Shown one piece after another: positions 36,147 to 45,902 of a stretch of 64,000 nucleotides of DNA. Source of the stretch: Oscillospiraceae bacterium (GTDB taxonomy: Bacteria > Bacillota > Clostridia > Oscillospirales > Acutalibacteraceae); assembly GCA_902792905.1 (NCBI GenBank), contig CADBBH010000003.1:62001-126000 (forward strand), written 5' to 3'. The translations under genes and the position numbers were made by a program. The notes under the pieces were generated by a model. That model saw only the letters and a program-made list of their open reading frames with translations, was not told where the DNA came from and searched no databases. The first letter of the stretch is position 1. The number at the start of each line of letters is the position of its first letter.

Positions 36147-36421
36147 CGAATATCGGTGTCTTTTCCGCAATAGGGGCAGGTTCTGACGGAATAGTACAGT
36201 TTAAGATGCAGTAGTTTTCCGCAATGCGGGCATCTGACTTTTCTGATCATCCATACTGTTGATATGATACAGATGATAATGCCTGCGGTGCATAAAGCGT
36301 AACCGGCTGTGTCTTTATGAGATGTATTGTTTAAGAAACATCCCAGGGCAAAGCACAGTATTCCGGCAGATAATATGCCATACCCTTTAATACGGTTTCT
36401 TGTAGGATTGTTCCTGTTCAT
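36143..36421 (-). CDS. Small membrane protein with C-terminal zinc ribbon
   Basis: No named family. The 92-residue protein has two membrane segments (YGILSAGILCFALGCFL and YALCTAGIIICIISTVWMI) and a cytoplasmic four-cysteine zinc ribbon, CPHCGK...CPYCGK. The basic N-terminus (MNRNNPTRNRIK) suggests positive-inside topology. No clear ribosome site stands out. It lies 42 bases after the next minus-strand gene and ends at the shared terminator. Confidence 0.75.
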   Translation of the reverse strand: MNRNNPTRNRIKGYGILSAGILCFALGCFLNNTSHKDTAGYALCTAGIIICIISTVWMIRKVRCPHCGKLLHLKLYYSVRTCPYCGKDTDIR

Positions 36422-36463
36422 AGTAAATTCTCTTTTAGCAAATAACAGTTTGTCTTTTGAATT

Positions 36464-36847
36464 TTATTGTTCTTTTTCGTTTAATAATTTATTTATTCTT
36501 TCAACAGGAAAATTGTCTTCAATATCAATTATTTCATATACATCTGCGGGGAGAGCGGTCAATCCTTTTATTTCAGTTAATTCATTGACTGCTCTTCTGT
36601 CAACCATAATCTTTCCGTGACCTGCCCAGTGGCGGTTGCTTTCGTTCTTTTTGATACCTGAAATCCAGTATTCATCACCGTTTTCAATATCCTCATAATT
36701 TGCATTGCCGCTGTTGAATTTTTGAAAAGCATGGTTGTTGAAGTATATGGTCTTATAGCTTTTTGAGGTTTTAACATAACCTATCCAGGCGGGTCCGTCA
36801 TCATGATAACCCGTCTTTAATTCAATATACATTAAATCTTTAATCAT
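36464..36847 (-). CDS. Hypothetical conserved-looking protein
   Basis: A 127-residue soluble protein I cannot assign. Visible pattern: MIKDLMYIELKTGYHDDGPA, WIGYVKTSKSYKTIYFNNHA, ENGDEYWISGIKKNESNRHW and then an Ala-Gly-His segment. The strong beta pattern with many aromatic residues suggests a small beta-barrel. No signal peptide or membrane helix is seen. It lies ten bases after the CapA-like gene's stop on the same strand, but base use is AT-richer than its neighbours, which could mean separate origin. Confidence 0.7.
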   Translation of the reverse strand: MIKDLMYIELKTGYHDDGPAWIGYVKTSKSYKTIYFNNHAFQKFNSGNANYEDIENGDEYWISGIKKNESNRHWAGHGKIMVDRRAVNELTEIKGLTALPADVYEIIDIEDNFPVERINKLLNEKEQ

Positions 36848-36857
36848 AGTTTTTTTC

Positions 36858-38210
36858 TTAGTTATTCTCTGTTATTACTCCGTCATCATCGATAGTAACT
36901 TTATTGAAAGGCTGATAGCGTTCAAGCTCATCATAGAGTGCGCGGCGCGCGGCGGCATCGGCCATATAGTGAGTTTCGCTGCCCGCCTGCCTGCCGGGAA
37001 CAAAAACGGTTTTCATCCCGTCCCTGCCGATAATCAGCTTCAAAAGTCCTGTCGGCTGATATCTGGTATTGAACCAGAAATTTCCGAGCGAATATATAAC
37101 GGGAACTCCTCTGTAGAATTCGAATCCCTGTAAAATATGCGGATGCCCTCCGACTACTGCGTCTGCTCCGGCGTCAATCCATTTTTTACTGTTTGTTAGC
37201 TGGGCATTTGTCAGCGAGGTTGTGCTTTCAATTCCCCAGTGCGGATACGCGATGACATAGTCGCAGGTTGTCTTCGCTTTGCGGATTGCTTCCTCCATTC
37301 CCCTGCCGTTGTCGTAGGAGCCGAGAATTCCGTAGGAATCTTCGGTCGCGACAGGTGTTTTGATGGGCGATTCAACTCCGCAGCAGGCAAGGTAACCGAC
37401 CTTGTATCCGTTTATGATGAAAGTCACGGGGCGTGAGGCCTCTTCGTAATTCATACCGGCGCCTACATAGGGTATGCCCGCGTTTTTGAGTGTGGAAACC
37501 GTGTCCTCAAATGACTCTGGACCGTAATCGCTGGCGTGATTATTGGCGAGAGAAACGAGGTCAACTCCGAGATCGACCATGTATCTGACATATTCGGGAT
37601 TTGCGTGAAATGTATATTTCTTGCCGGGAGTCGGCGCTCCCCTGTTTGTATATGGAAATTCGTTATTGACGAGCATAATGTCAGCCGAGCGCATTTCCTC
37701 CTGAAATGTTTCATCGATGCAGTCGAGAACGCCGTTCGGCATATTCTTCGCGTGAGTCATCACATAGCCCGTTTCGGTGAAGTTTATATCGCCGGTAAAG
37801 CCGAGAGTGAATTCATCTTTTCCGTTATTGCCGAGATCCTTGCTTGCGAGAGTGATATATTTATCAATCAGCGAATTCAGGGTATATCCGGTCAGCTCGT
37901 GCCAAAGTGAGTCGGTATAATTCCCCTCTTCGGCAGCGGTTTTCAGAGAATTCAGCTGTTCCTTATCGAGATTTGAAAGCAGGTCCGCCGTAATCTCTTT
38001 TTTGCTCAGGTTTGACAGATCCTGCGCGAGCTTATCAATATTTATGTTCGCAGAGCGGGATTTTGTCTGCGCGGGGACATTCCCGGACGGCGAATCAGGA
38101 GAAGTGAAGGTAGGTACCGAACGGTGAAGAGTGACCGAAACAATAACCGCAATCACGGTCAGAATCGCGAGCGCAAAACAGATTGCCGCCGCAGTATTCT
38201 TTTTCTTCAA
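36858..38210 (-). CDS. CapA-family (PGA_cap) membrane-anchored metallophosphatase-like protein
   Basis: A 450-residue protein with an N-terminal anchor (ICFALAILTVIAVIVSVTL), a spacer of about 130 residues, and a calcineurin-like CapA domain: FTLGFTGDINFTE, VNNEFPYTNRGAPT, VSLANNHASDYG, VGAGMNYEEASRP, IAYPHWGIE and VVGGHPHILQGFE, whose histidines and aspartates form the metal site. CapA proteins take part in poly-gamma-glutamate export or wall-linked chemistry; no other pgs/cap gene is here, so that specific function is not supported. It starts three bases after parB and may be part of the parA-parB transcript. Confidence 0.85.
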   Translation of the reverse strand: MKKKNTAAAICFALAILTVIAVIVSVTLHRSVPTFTSPDSPSGNVPAQTKSRSANINIDKLAQDLSNLSKKEITADLLSNLDKEQLNSLKTAAEEGNYTDSLWHELTGYTLNSLIDKYITLASKDLGNNGKDEFTLGFTGDINFTETGYVMTHAKNMPNGVLDCIDETFQEEMRSADIMLVNNEFPYTNRGAPTPGKKYTFHANPEYVRYMVDLGVDLVSLANNHASDYGPESFEDTVSTLKNAGIPYVGAGMNYEEASRPVTFIINGYKVGYLACCGVESPIKTPVATEDSYGILGSYDNGRGMEEAIRKAKTTCDYVIAYPHWGIESTTSLTNAQLTNSKKWIDAGADAVVGGHPHILQGFEFYRGVPVIYSLGNFWFNTRYQPTGLLKLIIGRDGMKTVFVPGRQAGSETHYMADAAARRALYDELERYQPFNKVTIDDDGVITENN

Positions 38211-38213
38211 TTT

Positions 38214-39089
38214 TTAATCCTCCAGAGCCGAAAGAGCTTTTGCTATCGCGCCGAGATCCTCTTTGCTGTTGAATGCTATCTCGAGAGTTCCCGATTCATT
38301 TTTACCTTTTGTAATGACTCTGGCCTTACGTCCGAGAGCACTTGATAATGCCAGTTCCACCTCATCAAAATAGGCAATGCGCTTTGAAGCCGGTTTTTCT
38401 GCAGCCTGTTTCTTTTCTTTTCCGAATGATTTTGCGAGTTTTTCGGCTTCTCTGACCGATAAACCCTTCTCAACTATAATTTCAGCGGCGGCGATTATAT
38501 TCTTATCGCCCTCAATGCCCGCTATCGCCTTCGCGTGACCTGCCGAAAGACGACCGTCGCGCAGCATTTCTATTACTTTTTTGGGTAATTTTATGATTCT
38601 GAGCGCATTCGTGACCGCAACTCTGGATTTTCCGACCTTTTTGGCGGCCTCCTCCTGAGTCAGACCGTATTTCCTGATGAGCTCCTCATAGCCGTATGCC
38701 TCTTCAACAGGATTGAGATTCTCTCTCTGCAAATTCTCGATAAGAGAGATAACAGCCGTTTCCTCATCGGTCAGCGCCTTTATGATTACGGGAACCTCGG
38801 TCAGCCCCGCTATTCTTGCGGCTCTGTATCTTCTCTCGCCCGCGATAAGCTGGTAACCGCCGTTTACGAGCGGACGAACAAGCAGCGGCTGAAGAATACC
38901 GTGCTGTGATATAGAATCGGCAAGTCCCGAAATAGCGTCCTCGTCGAAATCCTTTCTCGCCTGCGCCTTATTGGGCTTTATCTCCGATATTTTTAATGTA
39001 ATTGCAGATGAATTGTCCGCGCTCTGTGCGGAATTGTCGCCGAATAATTCTTCAAGTCCCCTGCCGAGACCGCCTTTTTTTGCTGCCAT
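38214..39089 (-). CDS. parB: Chromosome-partitioning protein ParB (Spo0J)
   Basis: CTP-dependent clamp that loads at parS and spreads to organise the origin region. The 291 residues include the N-terminal GGLGRGLEELFGD segment, the ParB/CTPase motif GERRYRAARIAGL with the following LTDEETAVISLIENLQRENL, the helix-turn-helix LTQEEAAKKVGKSRVAVTNA, and a C-terminal dimer domain. Two matching parS sites lie at 39979 and 41085. It follows parA after 11 bases. No noc paralog is present. Confidence 0.96.
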   Translation of the reverse strand: MAAKKGGLGRGLEELFGDNSAQSADNSSAITLKISEIKPNKAQARKDFDEDAISGLADSISQHGILQPLLVRPLVNGGYQLIAGERRYRAARIAGLTEVPVIIKALTDEETAVISLIENLQRENLNPVEEAYGYEELIRKYGLTQEEAAKKVGKSRVAVTNALRIIKLPKKVIEMLRDGRLSAGHAKAIAGIEGDKNIIAAAEIIVEKGLSVREAEKLAKSFGKEKKQAAEKPASKRIAYFDEVELALSSALGRKARVITKGKNESGTLEIAFNSKEDLGAIAKALSALED

Positions 39090-39100
39090 ATCAATTCTCC

Positions 39101-39865
39101 TTATCTGTTGTTCTTCAGAAATTCCTCGGCGAGCTTGGCATAAGCCTTCGCACCTTTTGAGGATTTATCGTAATACATTACCGGCTCTCCGAAGCTCGGC
39201 GCCTCCGACAGGCGGACATTTCTCGGGATAAATGTGGAATAGACCTTTTTCGGGAAGCATTTCTTGACTTCGTCAACGACCTGCTGGGTAAGATTCAGAC
39301 GGGAATCATACATGGTCAGCAGAATTCCCTCTATATCAATATAGGGATTATACATTCTTTTTACTGTGCGGACGGTCGAAATCAGCTGTGACAGTCCTTC
39401 GAGAGCATAGAATTCGCACTGAATAGGTACAAGCACGGTCTGCGATGCGCACAGGCAGTTGAGGGTAATCAGACCGAGCGAGGGGGGACAGTCGATAATT
39501 ATATAATCATACTCCCCTCCTATCAGCACCAGCGCGTTTTTGAGACGGCTCTCGCGCTTTTCAATTTCTGCAAGCTCGATTTCGGCTCCGGCGAGATCCA
39601 TTCCCGAAGGAATTACCGATACGCCTTTGAACTTTGTTTCGATAACGGCATCCTTTGCGGCGCAGTTGCCGATGATTATATCATAAGAGGTTTTTTCAAC
39701 CTCTCTCTTGTTGATACCGTAGCCGCTGGTCGAATTTCCCTGCGGATCGGAGTCAACGAGCAGTATTTTCTTTCCTTTTGCGCCGAGAGCGGCTGCGAGA
39801 TTGACGGCGGTAGTTGTTTTACCGACTCCGCCCTTCTGATTTGCGACTGCGACGATTTTTGCCAT
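39101..39865 (-). CDS. parA: Chromosome-partitioning ATPase ParA (Soj)
   Basis: Walker-type ATPase partner of ParB that also controls replication initiation in Bacillus. The deviant Walker A KGGVGKTT is at residues 11-18 of MAKIVAVANQ; VDSDPQGNST, IIDCPPSLG and VLVPIQCEFYALEG are intact. I use ATG 39865 (254 residues) because AGGGGG lies seven bases upstream; a 34-residue upstream extension is AT-rich and hydrophobic and lies over the TATAAT at 39897-39902 (minus), so it is promoter DNA. The -35 is weak. Confidence 0.95.
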   Translation of the reverse strand: MAKIVAVANQKGGVGKTTTAVNLAAALGAKGKKILLVDSDPQGNSTSGYGINKREVEKTSYDIIIGNCAAKDAVIETKFKGVSVIPSGMDLAGAEIELAEIEKRESRLKNALVLIGGEYDYIIIDCPPSLGLITLNCLCASQTVLVPIQCEFYALEGLSQLISTVRTVKRMYNPYIDIEGILLTMYDSRLNLTQQVVDEVKKCFPKKVYSTFIPRNVRLSEAPSFGEPVMYYDKSSKGAKAYAKLAEEFLKNNR

Positions 39866-39956
39866 TTTTATTCCCCCTAAGGTGTTACTGCAAGTGATTA
39901 TAACATAATGAATAATAAAATAAAAGTATTTTTTATAAATATAAAGGGTATATATC

Positions 39957-39984
39957 AAAAGGAACACCCCGGAAGGAGTGTTCC
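39957..39984 (-). terminator. Terminator of rsmG operon, overlapping parS
   Basis: On the minus strand GGAACACTCC, TTCC loop, GGGGTGTTCC, then TTTTGATAT: a 10-bp stem with one G-U pair. The first six bases of the stem are also the last six bases of the parS site. Confidence 0.8.
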
Positions 39985-39994
39985 ACGTGAAACA
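39979..39994. promoter_or_regulatory. parS centromere site 1
   Basis: TGTTCCACGTGAAACA, one base from the perfect palindrome TGTTTCACGTGAAACA and the same as a known Bacillus parS variant. It lies between parA and rsmG, as expected for a ParB loading site near the origin. Confidence 0.95.
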
Positions 39995-40000
39995 TATTTA

Positions 40001-40714
40001 TCAAAGAGGCTGTTTTGCAATCTGAGCGGACGGTCTCGGGTATTTTGCGGGAGTCGGAGCGACTTTTTTGATTATAACCAGCTTTCTGGTCGCGCCGTCT
40101 GTCAGCTCGATATCCTTGATGAGCTCGAGCTCTCCGCCGAGGGTTTTGATTGCGTTTGCCGCTGCGGCGACCTCTTCCTCTGTCTTTTCGCTCTTCATCG
40201 CTATAAACTTTCCGCCGACCTTGACGAATGGCAGGCAGTATTCGCAGAGAGTGCCGAGCGAGGCGACTGCGCGGGAGACTGCATAATCATACTGCTCTCT
40301 CTCGGAATGCTTTGAAGCAATATCCTCGGCTCTGCCGTGGACAACTCTGGCTTTGAGGCCGAGAGCGTTGACCGCATCGTTGACATAATTAAGCTTTTTA
40401 TTGGTTGAATCAAGCAGGGTGAGGTTTATATCGGGGCTCATGATAAGAAGGGGAATTCCCGGAAATCCTGCGCCGGTGCCGATATCGATTATTTTTGTGC
40501 CCGGTTTCAGGTCTGCGGCTGCGGTTATGCTGATACTGTCCGCAAAATGCTTGACCGCGATGCCGTCTGGGTCTGTTATCGCAGTGAGGTTGAGAACCTT
40601 GTTCCTGTCAGTGAGCATGCCTGCAAGTTTGTCAAACATTTCAATCTGCTTATCGGTGAATACCATTTCAAGCTTCTCTGCGTTCTGCAGGAATAACTCC
40701 GCATTAAATCTCAT
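40001..40714 (-). CDS. rsmG: 16S rRNA (guanine-N7) methyltransferase RsmG
   Basis: Methylates G527 of 16S rRNA (E. coli numbering) using SAM. The 237 residues contain the family motifs [20 protein letters not shown], the SAM loop [30 protein letters not shown] and the [16 protein letters not shown] segment. Start at 40714 (MRFNAELF) with GGAGTAG upstream; a longer start at 40732 is inside mnmG without a ribosome site. It overlaps mnmG by 11 bases and ends at the terminator that shares bases with parS. Confidence 0.95.
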   Translation of the reverse strand: MRFNAELFLQNAEKLEMVFTDKQIEMFDKLAGMLTDRNKVLNLTAITDPDGIAVKHFADSISITAAADLKPGTKIIDIGTGAGFPGIPLLIMSPDINLTLLDSTNKKLNYVNDAVNALGLKARVVHGRAEDIASKHSEREQYDYAVSRAVASLGTLCEYCLPFVKVGGKFIAMKSEKTEEEVAAAANAIKTLGGELELIKDIELTDGATRKLVIIKKVAPTPAKYPRPSAQIAKQPL

Positions 40715-42581
40715 TGCGTCTACTCCTTTCAAGCCATATTATAAGGACATTTATGTCGGCAGGGGAGACGCCGGAAATTCTCGATGCCTGCCCCACTGTC
40801 TCCGGTCTGGTTGCGCCCAGTTTTTCTATCGCTTCAAGGCGGAGTCCCGTAATCTGTGTGTAATCGGTATCTTCGGGAATTCTCTGCACCTCAAGGCGCT
40901 TCATTTCGGCTATCTGTTGCTGCTGTCTTTTCAGGTAGCCCTCATATTTTATATCTATCTCTACCTGCTCGCAGACTTCATCGGGTAAATCCGGTCTGTC
41001 AGGGTCGAAAGGTTTAAGCAAGTCGTAATCGACCAGCGGGCGCTTGAGAAGCTCCGCCATTTTCATCCCTTTTTCGAGCGGGACTGTTCCACGTGAAACA
41101 AGCGCCGCGTCCAGTTCGGGCGATTTTCTGATTGAAACCTCTTTTACACGCTCATGCTCGGCCTCAATCATTTCGAGTTTCTTTTTGAATTTTTCATATC
41201 TTTCCTCAGAAATCAGGCCGGCTCTGTAGCCGTATTCGGTCAATCTGCGGTCGGCGTTATCCTGCCTGAGAATAAGGCGATATTCGCTACGGCTCGTCAT
41301 CATTCTGTAAGGGTCCTTGCAGCCCTTGGTGACGAGATCATCAATCAGCGTGCCTATATATGAGGTTGTGCGGTCAAGAATCATCGGCTCTTTGCCGAGA
41401 ATTTTAAGCGCCGCGTTGACGCCCGCGACAAGCCCCTGGGCAGCAGCCTCCTCATAGCCGCTCGAGCCGTTGAACTGCCCCGCGCCGTAAAGACCGGGGA
41501 AATCCTTGAATTCGAGAGTCTGCCTCAGGGCAAGCGGATCGACGCAGTCGTATTCAATCGCATAGGCGGTGCGCAGGAATTCTGCTTTTTCGAGACCGGG
41601 TATGCTGTGAACTATTTTAAGCTGGACATCCTCGGGGAGCGAGGACGAAAGGCCCTGAAGATACATCTCATCAGTTTTCATTCCGCAGGGCTCAACAAAT
41701 ATCTGATGCCTCTCCTTATCGGAGAAGCGGACTATCTTATCCTCAATGCTCGGACAGTATCTTGGCCCGACGCCGTCGATTTTTCCCGAATAGAGAGGGG
41801 AGCGGTGAAGATTTTCGAGAATTATCCGCTTGGTTTCTTCGCCCGTATATGCTATATAACAGGGCTGTTTGTTTTCAACCTCACATAATTCTAAAAAAGA
41901 AAAATGAGTAATTTTTTCATCGCCGTATTGCGGTTCAAGTGAATCGGTGTCAACGCTTCTGCGGTTTACACGCGGGGGAGTGCCTGTCTTGAATCTGCGG
42001 GTGGGTATTCCGAGCTTTTTGAGCGCCTCTGCGAGTTTTGTCGCAGGGAACATCCCGTCGGGACCGCTCTCGTATGAAACATCGCCCACATAGACTTTGC
42101 CGGCGAGGAAGGTGCCTGTCGCGATTATGACCGCCTTCGCGCGGTGAACGGCTTCAAGATTGGTTATCAGCACCCATTCGTCGTCTTCTTTATAAAGGTC
42201 GCAGATTTCCGCCTGACGCAGGAACAGATTTTCCTGCCTTTCGAGCGTGCCTTTCATATAGTCCGAATAGGCGCGGCGGTCAATCTGCGCTCTGAGAGAG
42301 TGAACGGCGGGGCCTTTACCGAGATTGAGCATACGGGATTGAATCGTATTATAATCTGCCGCGATTCCCATTTCGCCGCCGAGAGCGTCGATTTCACGCA
42401 CCAGATGACCCTTGGAAGTGCCGCCGATTGACGGATTGCAGGGCATATTGCCGACCCAGTCAAGATTTATCGTGAATACGGCGGTTTTGCATCCGAGGCG
42501 CGCAGAGGCAAGCCCCGCCTCAATTCCGGCGTGACCCGCTCCGATAACGGCTATATCGAAATTTTCTCCGTCATATTTCAT
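40704..42581 (-). CDS. mnmG: tRNA uridine-5-carboxymethylaminomethyl modification enzyme MnmG
   Basis: FAD-dependent half of the MnmE-MnmG complex that modifies wobble uridine 34. The 625 residues show the dinucleotide fold [79 protein letters not shown] and the C-terminal tRNA-binding segment. mnmE is not adjacent, although it is the usual neighbour. It overlaps rsmG and the uracil-DNA glycosylase gene by 11 bases each. A parS site is embedded at 41085. Confidence 0.97.
   Translation of the reverse strand: MKYDGENFDIAVIGAGHAGIEAGLASARLGCKTAVFTINLDWVGNMPCNPSIGGTSKGHLVREIDALGGEMGIAADYNTIQSRMLNLGKGPAVHSLRAQIDRRAYSDYMKGTLERQENLFLRQAEICDLYKEDDEWVLITNLEAVHRAKAVIIATGTFLAGKVYVGDVSYESGPDGMFPATKLAEALKKLGIPTRRFKTGTPPRVNRRSVDTDSLEPQYGDEKITHFSFLELCEVENKQPCYIAYTGEETKRIILENLHRSPLYSGKIDGVGPRYCPSIEDKIVRFSDKERHQIFVEPCGMKTDEMYLQGLSSSLPEDVQLKIVHSIPGLEKAEFLRTAYAIEYDCVDPLALRQTLEFKDFPGLYGAGQFNGSSGYEEAAAQGLVAGVNAALKILGKEPMILDRTTSYIGTLIDDLVTKGCKDPYRMMTSRSEYRLILRQDNADRRLTEYGYRAGLISEERYEKFKKKLEMIEAEHERVKEVSIRKSPELDAALVSRGTVPLEKGMKMAELLKRPLVDYDLLKPFDPDRPDLPDEVCEQVEIDIKYEGYLKRQQQQIAEMKRLEVQRIPEDTDYTQITGLRLEAIEKLGATRPETVGQASRISGVSPADINVLIIWLERSRRNEI
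41085..41100. promoter_or_regulatory. parS centromere site 2, inside mnmG
   Basis: TGTTCCACGTGAAACA, identical in sequence and orientation to the site at 39979, about 1.1 kb away. It lies within codons of the MnmG C-terminal part. Confidence 0.93.
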
Positions 42582-43149
42582 AGGTGTGTTTGCAGACCTC
42601 TTTTATTTTTTCCTGAAGCGCGAGGAAATCCTCGAGCGCCGCAGGCTTGTTATTTGGATTTCTCAGCAGGGCGGCGGGGTGGAAGGTTCCCATAAAGAGA
42701 ATTCCGCCCTTTTCAATGAACTGCCCGTGCTGAACGGTTACCTTGAAATCCTTGGAAATCAGGCGTTTCGCGGATATTCTGCCGAGGCAGACCATGATTT
42801 TGGGGCGTATCAGCCTCGTCTGCTCGCGCAGCCAGTCGATACAGCAATCCTGCTCCTCTTCGCTCGGATCCCTGTTTTCGGGCGGGCGGCATTTAACCAT
42901 ATTGGCGATATAGATATTCTTATGCCTGTCGAGATTTATATGCTCAAGGTATTTGTCGAGAAGCTGACCGCCTCTGCCGACGAAAGGCTCGCCCTGCATA
43001 TCCTCGTTGTAGCCGGGTCCTTCGCCGATAAACATAACCTCCGCCTTTTCGTTTCCGACTCCGAAAACGAGATTTGTCCTCGTATCGGCAAGCGCGCACT
43101 TGCGGCAGGCGCTGCAGTCCTTTTTGAGTGATTCCCAGTCTTTATACAT
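42571..43149 (-). CDS. Uracil-DNA glycosylase, family 4 (iron-sulfur type)
   Basis: Base-excision enzyme that removes uracil from DNA. The 192 residues show the family 4 pattern: the cluster pair CSAC at residues 12-15, [35 protein letters not shown] with the further cysteines KC and DCC, and the late active-site segment [13 protein letters not shown]. The N-terminus of thermophilic-type UDGs is retained. It overlaps mnmG and ribF. It is a mesophile-compatible member found in many Clostridia. Confidence 0.92.
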   Translation of the reverse strand: MYKDWESLKKDCSACRKCALADTRTNLVFGVGNEKAEVMFIGEGPGYNEDMQGEPFVGRGGQLLDKYLEHINLDRHKNIYIANMVKCRPPENRDPSEEEQDCCIDWLREQTRLIRPKIMVCLGRISAKRLISKDFKVTVQHGQFIEKGGILFMGTFHPAALLRNPNNKPAALEDFLALQEKIKEVCKHTYEI

Positions 43150-44044
43150 TTTCTCTGTTCCTCCGCCTGAATATTCGCCTGCTCTCTGCGGCGTCGAGCT
43201 GAATCTGATTGCTCAGCGCCTCATCGGAATTGAATCTCTTTTCATCTCTGATGCGGTCGAGAAGCCGCACCTCGAGATTCTGCCCGTAAAGGTTGCCGTC
43301 AAAGCCGATTATGCAGGTTTCGCTCCTGAAATCGTTATTTTCATAAGTCGGACGGTAACCGATATTCGTAACCGACGGATATTCTCTGCCGTCGATAATC
43401 GTTACCGAAGCGTAAACGCCCGGTTTCGGTATGCAGAAGCCCTCGTCAAAGTATTGATTGATTGTGGGCGCTCCGAGAAGGCGTCCGCGCTGAAAACCGC
43501 TCCTGACAACGCTCCTGTATCTGAATTCATAGCCGAGCAGACGGTTTGCCTCGCGGATATTCCCGGTTTGAATACATTTTCTCACTCTCGATGAATTAAC
43601 CGGTGAATTCCTGTATTTCACGAGCGGGACGCATTCAAATCCAATGCCGTGCTTCCTGCATAGTTTTTCAAGAGTTTCACAGGTGCCTGCTCCGTATCTG
43701 CCGAAGGTGTAGTTTTCGCCGCAGCAGACAAAGCCGGCATTAAGCTTTTTTATAACGATTTTTTCAAAGAATTCCTCGGGAGTGAAATCTTTTATTTCCG
43801 AAAAAGAAATAACCTCCGCCTTTGCTCCGGTGTTTTCGAGCATTTCGGTCCGTAAATCATCCTGTAAAATCATATCGGGTGCTTTGCCCGTGAGAGCAAG
43901 AAGGGGATGGGCATCAAAAAGCATCACAAGAGGAATAAGCCCACGCTCTTTTTTTGAAAGAGCGCAGGCGATAACGGCTTTATGACCTTTGTGAAGACCG
44001 TCAAAGGTGCCGAGCGCCAGAGCGGTTTTAGCTTTCCGAGCCAT
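43142..44044 (-). CDS. ribF: Bifunctional riboflavin kinase/FAD synthetase
   Basis: Makes FMN then FAD. The N-terminal adenylyltransferase domain has ALGTFDGLHKGHKAVI and CGENYTFGRYGAG; the C-terminal kinase domain has GAPTINQYFDEGFCIPKPGV, YPSVTNIGYRPTYENND and the GFDGNLYGQNLEVRLLDRIR segment. The 300 residues fit. It lies 12 bases after typA and overlaps the next gene by eight. Supplying FAD next to the FAD enzyme MnmG is a sensible neighbourhood. Confidence 0.95.
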   Translation of the reverse strand: MARKAKTALALGTFDGLHKGHKAVIACALSKKERGLIPLVMLFDAHPLLALTGKAPDMILQDDLRTEMLENTGAKAEVISFSEIKDFTPEEFFEKIVIKKLNAGFVCCGENYTFGRYGAGTCETLEKLCRKHGIGFECVPLVKYRNSPVNSSRVRKCIQTGNIREANRLLGYEFRYRSVVRSGFQRGRLLGAPTINQYFDEGFCIPKPGVYASVTIIDGREYPSVTNIGYRPTYENNDFRSETCIIGFDGNLYGQNLEVRLLDRIRDEKRFNSDEALSNQIQLDAAESRRIFRRRNRENV

Positions 44045-44056
44045 TTTTCACTTCCG

Positions 44057-45877
44057 TTATTTCTTTTTGAACTGCTGCTTCATTCTCTGCTCCTTGGAGA
44101 GAATTCTCTTGCGAAGGCGCAGGGATTTGGGCGTGACTTCAAGCAGCTCGTCATCCTTGATGAATTCCATGCACTGCTCAAGGCTGAGAGTGCTGGGCGG
44201 AACAAGGCGCAGAGCTTCGTCCGAGCCGCTTGCGCGGGTATTCGTCAGATGCTTCAGCTTGCAGACGTTGCAGGTGACATCTTCGTTCTTGGCGCATTCG
44301 CCGATTATCATACCCTCGTAAACGTCCACGCCGGGGCCGATGAAGAGACGGCCTCTGTCCTGAGTGTTGAAAAGTCCGTATGCCGAGGAGACGCCCGTCT
44401 CGTGAACAACTATCGAGCCGCGCTCCCTGGTCTGTATATCGCCTTTCCAGGGCTCATAACCGTTGAAAAGCTGATTCATAATGCCGTTGCCGTTGGTGTC
44501 TGTCATAAATTCCGAGCGGTAGCCGATGAGACCGCGTGAAGGAATCTTGAATTCGAGATGGGATGAACCGCCCTCGCGCGAGCCCATATTCTCAAGCTCG
44601 CCCTTGCGGGAGCCGAGTTTTTCAATGACGATGCCGACATACTGCTCGGGAACTTCAACAATCAGAAGCTCCATCGGCTCGTAGGTCTTGCCGTCGATTT
44701 CCTTGAGAATTACCTTCGGGCGCGAGACCTGGAATTCATATCCCTGACGGCGCATCGTCTCGATAAGAATAGAGAGCGAGAGCTCGCCTCTGCCCGAAAC
44801 CTTGAAGGTATCGGTTGTCTCTGTTTCCTCAACGCGCATGCTCACGTTGGTTTCGACCTCCTTGAAGAGGCGGTCTCGGATATTTCTCGATGTGACGAAT
44901 TTGCCCTCTTTGCCCGCGAAGGGGCTGTCGTTTACGATGAAATTCATCGCGATTGTGGGCTCGTCTATTTTGATGAACGGCAGAGGCTCGATACATTCGG
45001 GGTCACAGAGCGTTTCGCCGATATTGAGTCCCTCTATACCGCTCACGCAGATGATGTCGCCTGCCTCCGCCTCGTCGCATTCGACTCTTCTGAGGCCTTC
45101 AAATTGATACAGGCGCGATATCTTCACATTCTGCTGAGTGCCGTCTGTTTTGCAGAGTACGCAGTTTTCGTTTTTCTTTATCCTGCCGCGCTCCATTCTG
45201 CCGATGCCGATTCTGCCGATATAATCATCGTAATCAAGCGAGGAGAAAAGGCACTGCAGAGCGCCGTCAGCGTCGCCTCCGGGCGGGTCGATATGCTCGA
45301 GGATTGCGTCAAAGAGAGGACGCATATCGCCTTCTCTTGCGGCGGGATCGAGTGAGGAATAGCCGTCTCTCGCGCTGGCATAGACCACCGGGAATTCAAG
45401 CTGGTCCTCCTCCGCGCCGAGGTCAATGAAAAGGTCAAGCACCTCGTCCACAACTTCGTCGGGGCGGGCGTTGGGTCTGTCAATCTTATTGATGACGACG
45501 AGTATCTCCTTCTTGAGATTAAGCGCCTTTTTAAGCACGAATCTCGTCTGGGGCATACAGCCCTCAAACGCATCAACAAGGAGCAGAACGCCGTCAACCA
45601 TCATCAGGATACGCTCAACCTCGCCTCCGAAATCGGCGTGGCCGGGAGTGTCAACTATATTGATTTTTGTATTCTTATAGTGAATTGATGTGTTTTTGGA
45701 TAATATCGTGATGCCTCTCTCGCGCTCGAGGTCGTTTGAATCCATGACTCTCTCGGCTACCTGCTCATTCTCCCTGAAGGTACCGCTTTGGCGGAGCATC
45801 TGGTCGACGAGGGTGGTCTTGCCGTGGTCAACGTGCGCGATGATGGCTATATTTCTTAAATCTTTTTTCTGGGACAT
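44057..45877 (-). CDS. typA: Translational GTPase TypA/BipA
   Basis: Ribosome-binding GTPase that aids 50S assembly and stress growth. The 606 residues show G1 [16 protein letters not shown]2/G3 [11 protein letters not shown] and [15 protein letters not shown], and [13 protein letters not shown], plus the TypA C-terminal domain ([40 protein letters not shown]). Start: ATG 45877 with AGGTGAT upstream; a GTG at 45886 would add three residues. It is 25 bases after the transporter gene and probably begins the operon typA-ribF-UDG-mnmG-rsmG, or is read through from upstream. Confidence 0.96.
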   Translation of the reverse strand: MSQKKDLRNIAIIAHVDHGKTTLVDQMLRQSGTFRENEQVAERVMDSNDLERERGITILSKNTSIHYKNTKINIVDTPGHADFGGEVERILMMVDGVLLLVDAFEGCMPQTRFVLKKALNLKKEILVVINKIDRPNARPDEVVDEVLDLFIDLGAEEDQLEFPVVYASARDGYSSLDPAAREGDMRPLFDAILEHIDPPGGDADGALQCLFSSLDYDDYIGRIGIGRMERGRIKKNENCVLCKTDGTQQNVKISRLYQFEGLRRVECDEAEAGDIICVSGIEGLNIGETLCDPECIEPLPFIKIDEPTIAMNFIVNDSPFAGKEGKFVTSRNIRDRLFKEVETNVSMRVEETETTDTFKVSGRGELSLSILIETMRRQGYEFQVSRPKVILKEIDGKTYEPMELLIVEVPEQYVGIVIEKLGSRKGELENMGSREGGSSHLEFKIPSRGLIGYRSEFMTDTNGNGIMNQLFNGYEPWKGDIQTRERGSIVVHETGVSSAYGLFNTQDRGRLFIGPGVDVYEGMIIGECAKNEDVTCNVCKLKHLTNTRASGSDEALRLVPPSTLSLEQCMEFIKDDELLEVTPKSLRLRKRILSKEQRMKQQFKKK

Positions 45878-45902
45878 GGGTATCACCTGGTTTGGATTTT
45901 GA

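Noticed and set aside
36858-38210. Poly-gamma-glutamate capsule operon
   Set aside because: Only a CapA-like domain is present; no CapB, CapC or CapE/PgsE genes are adjacent.
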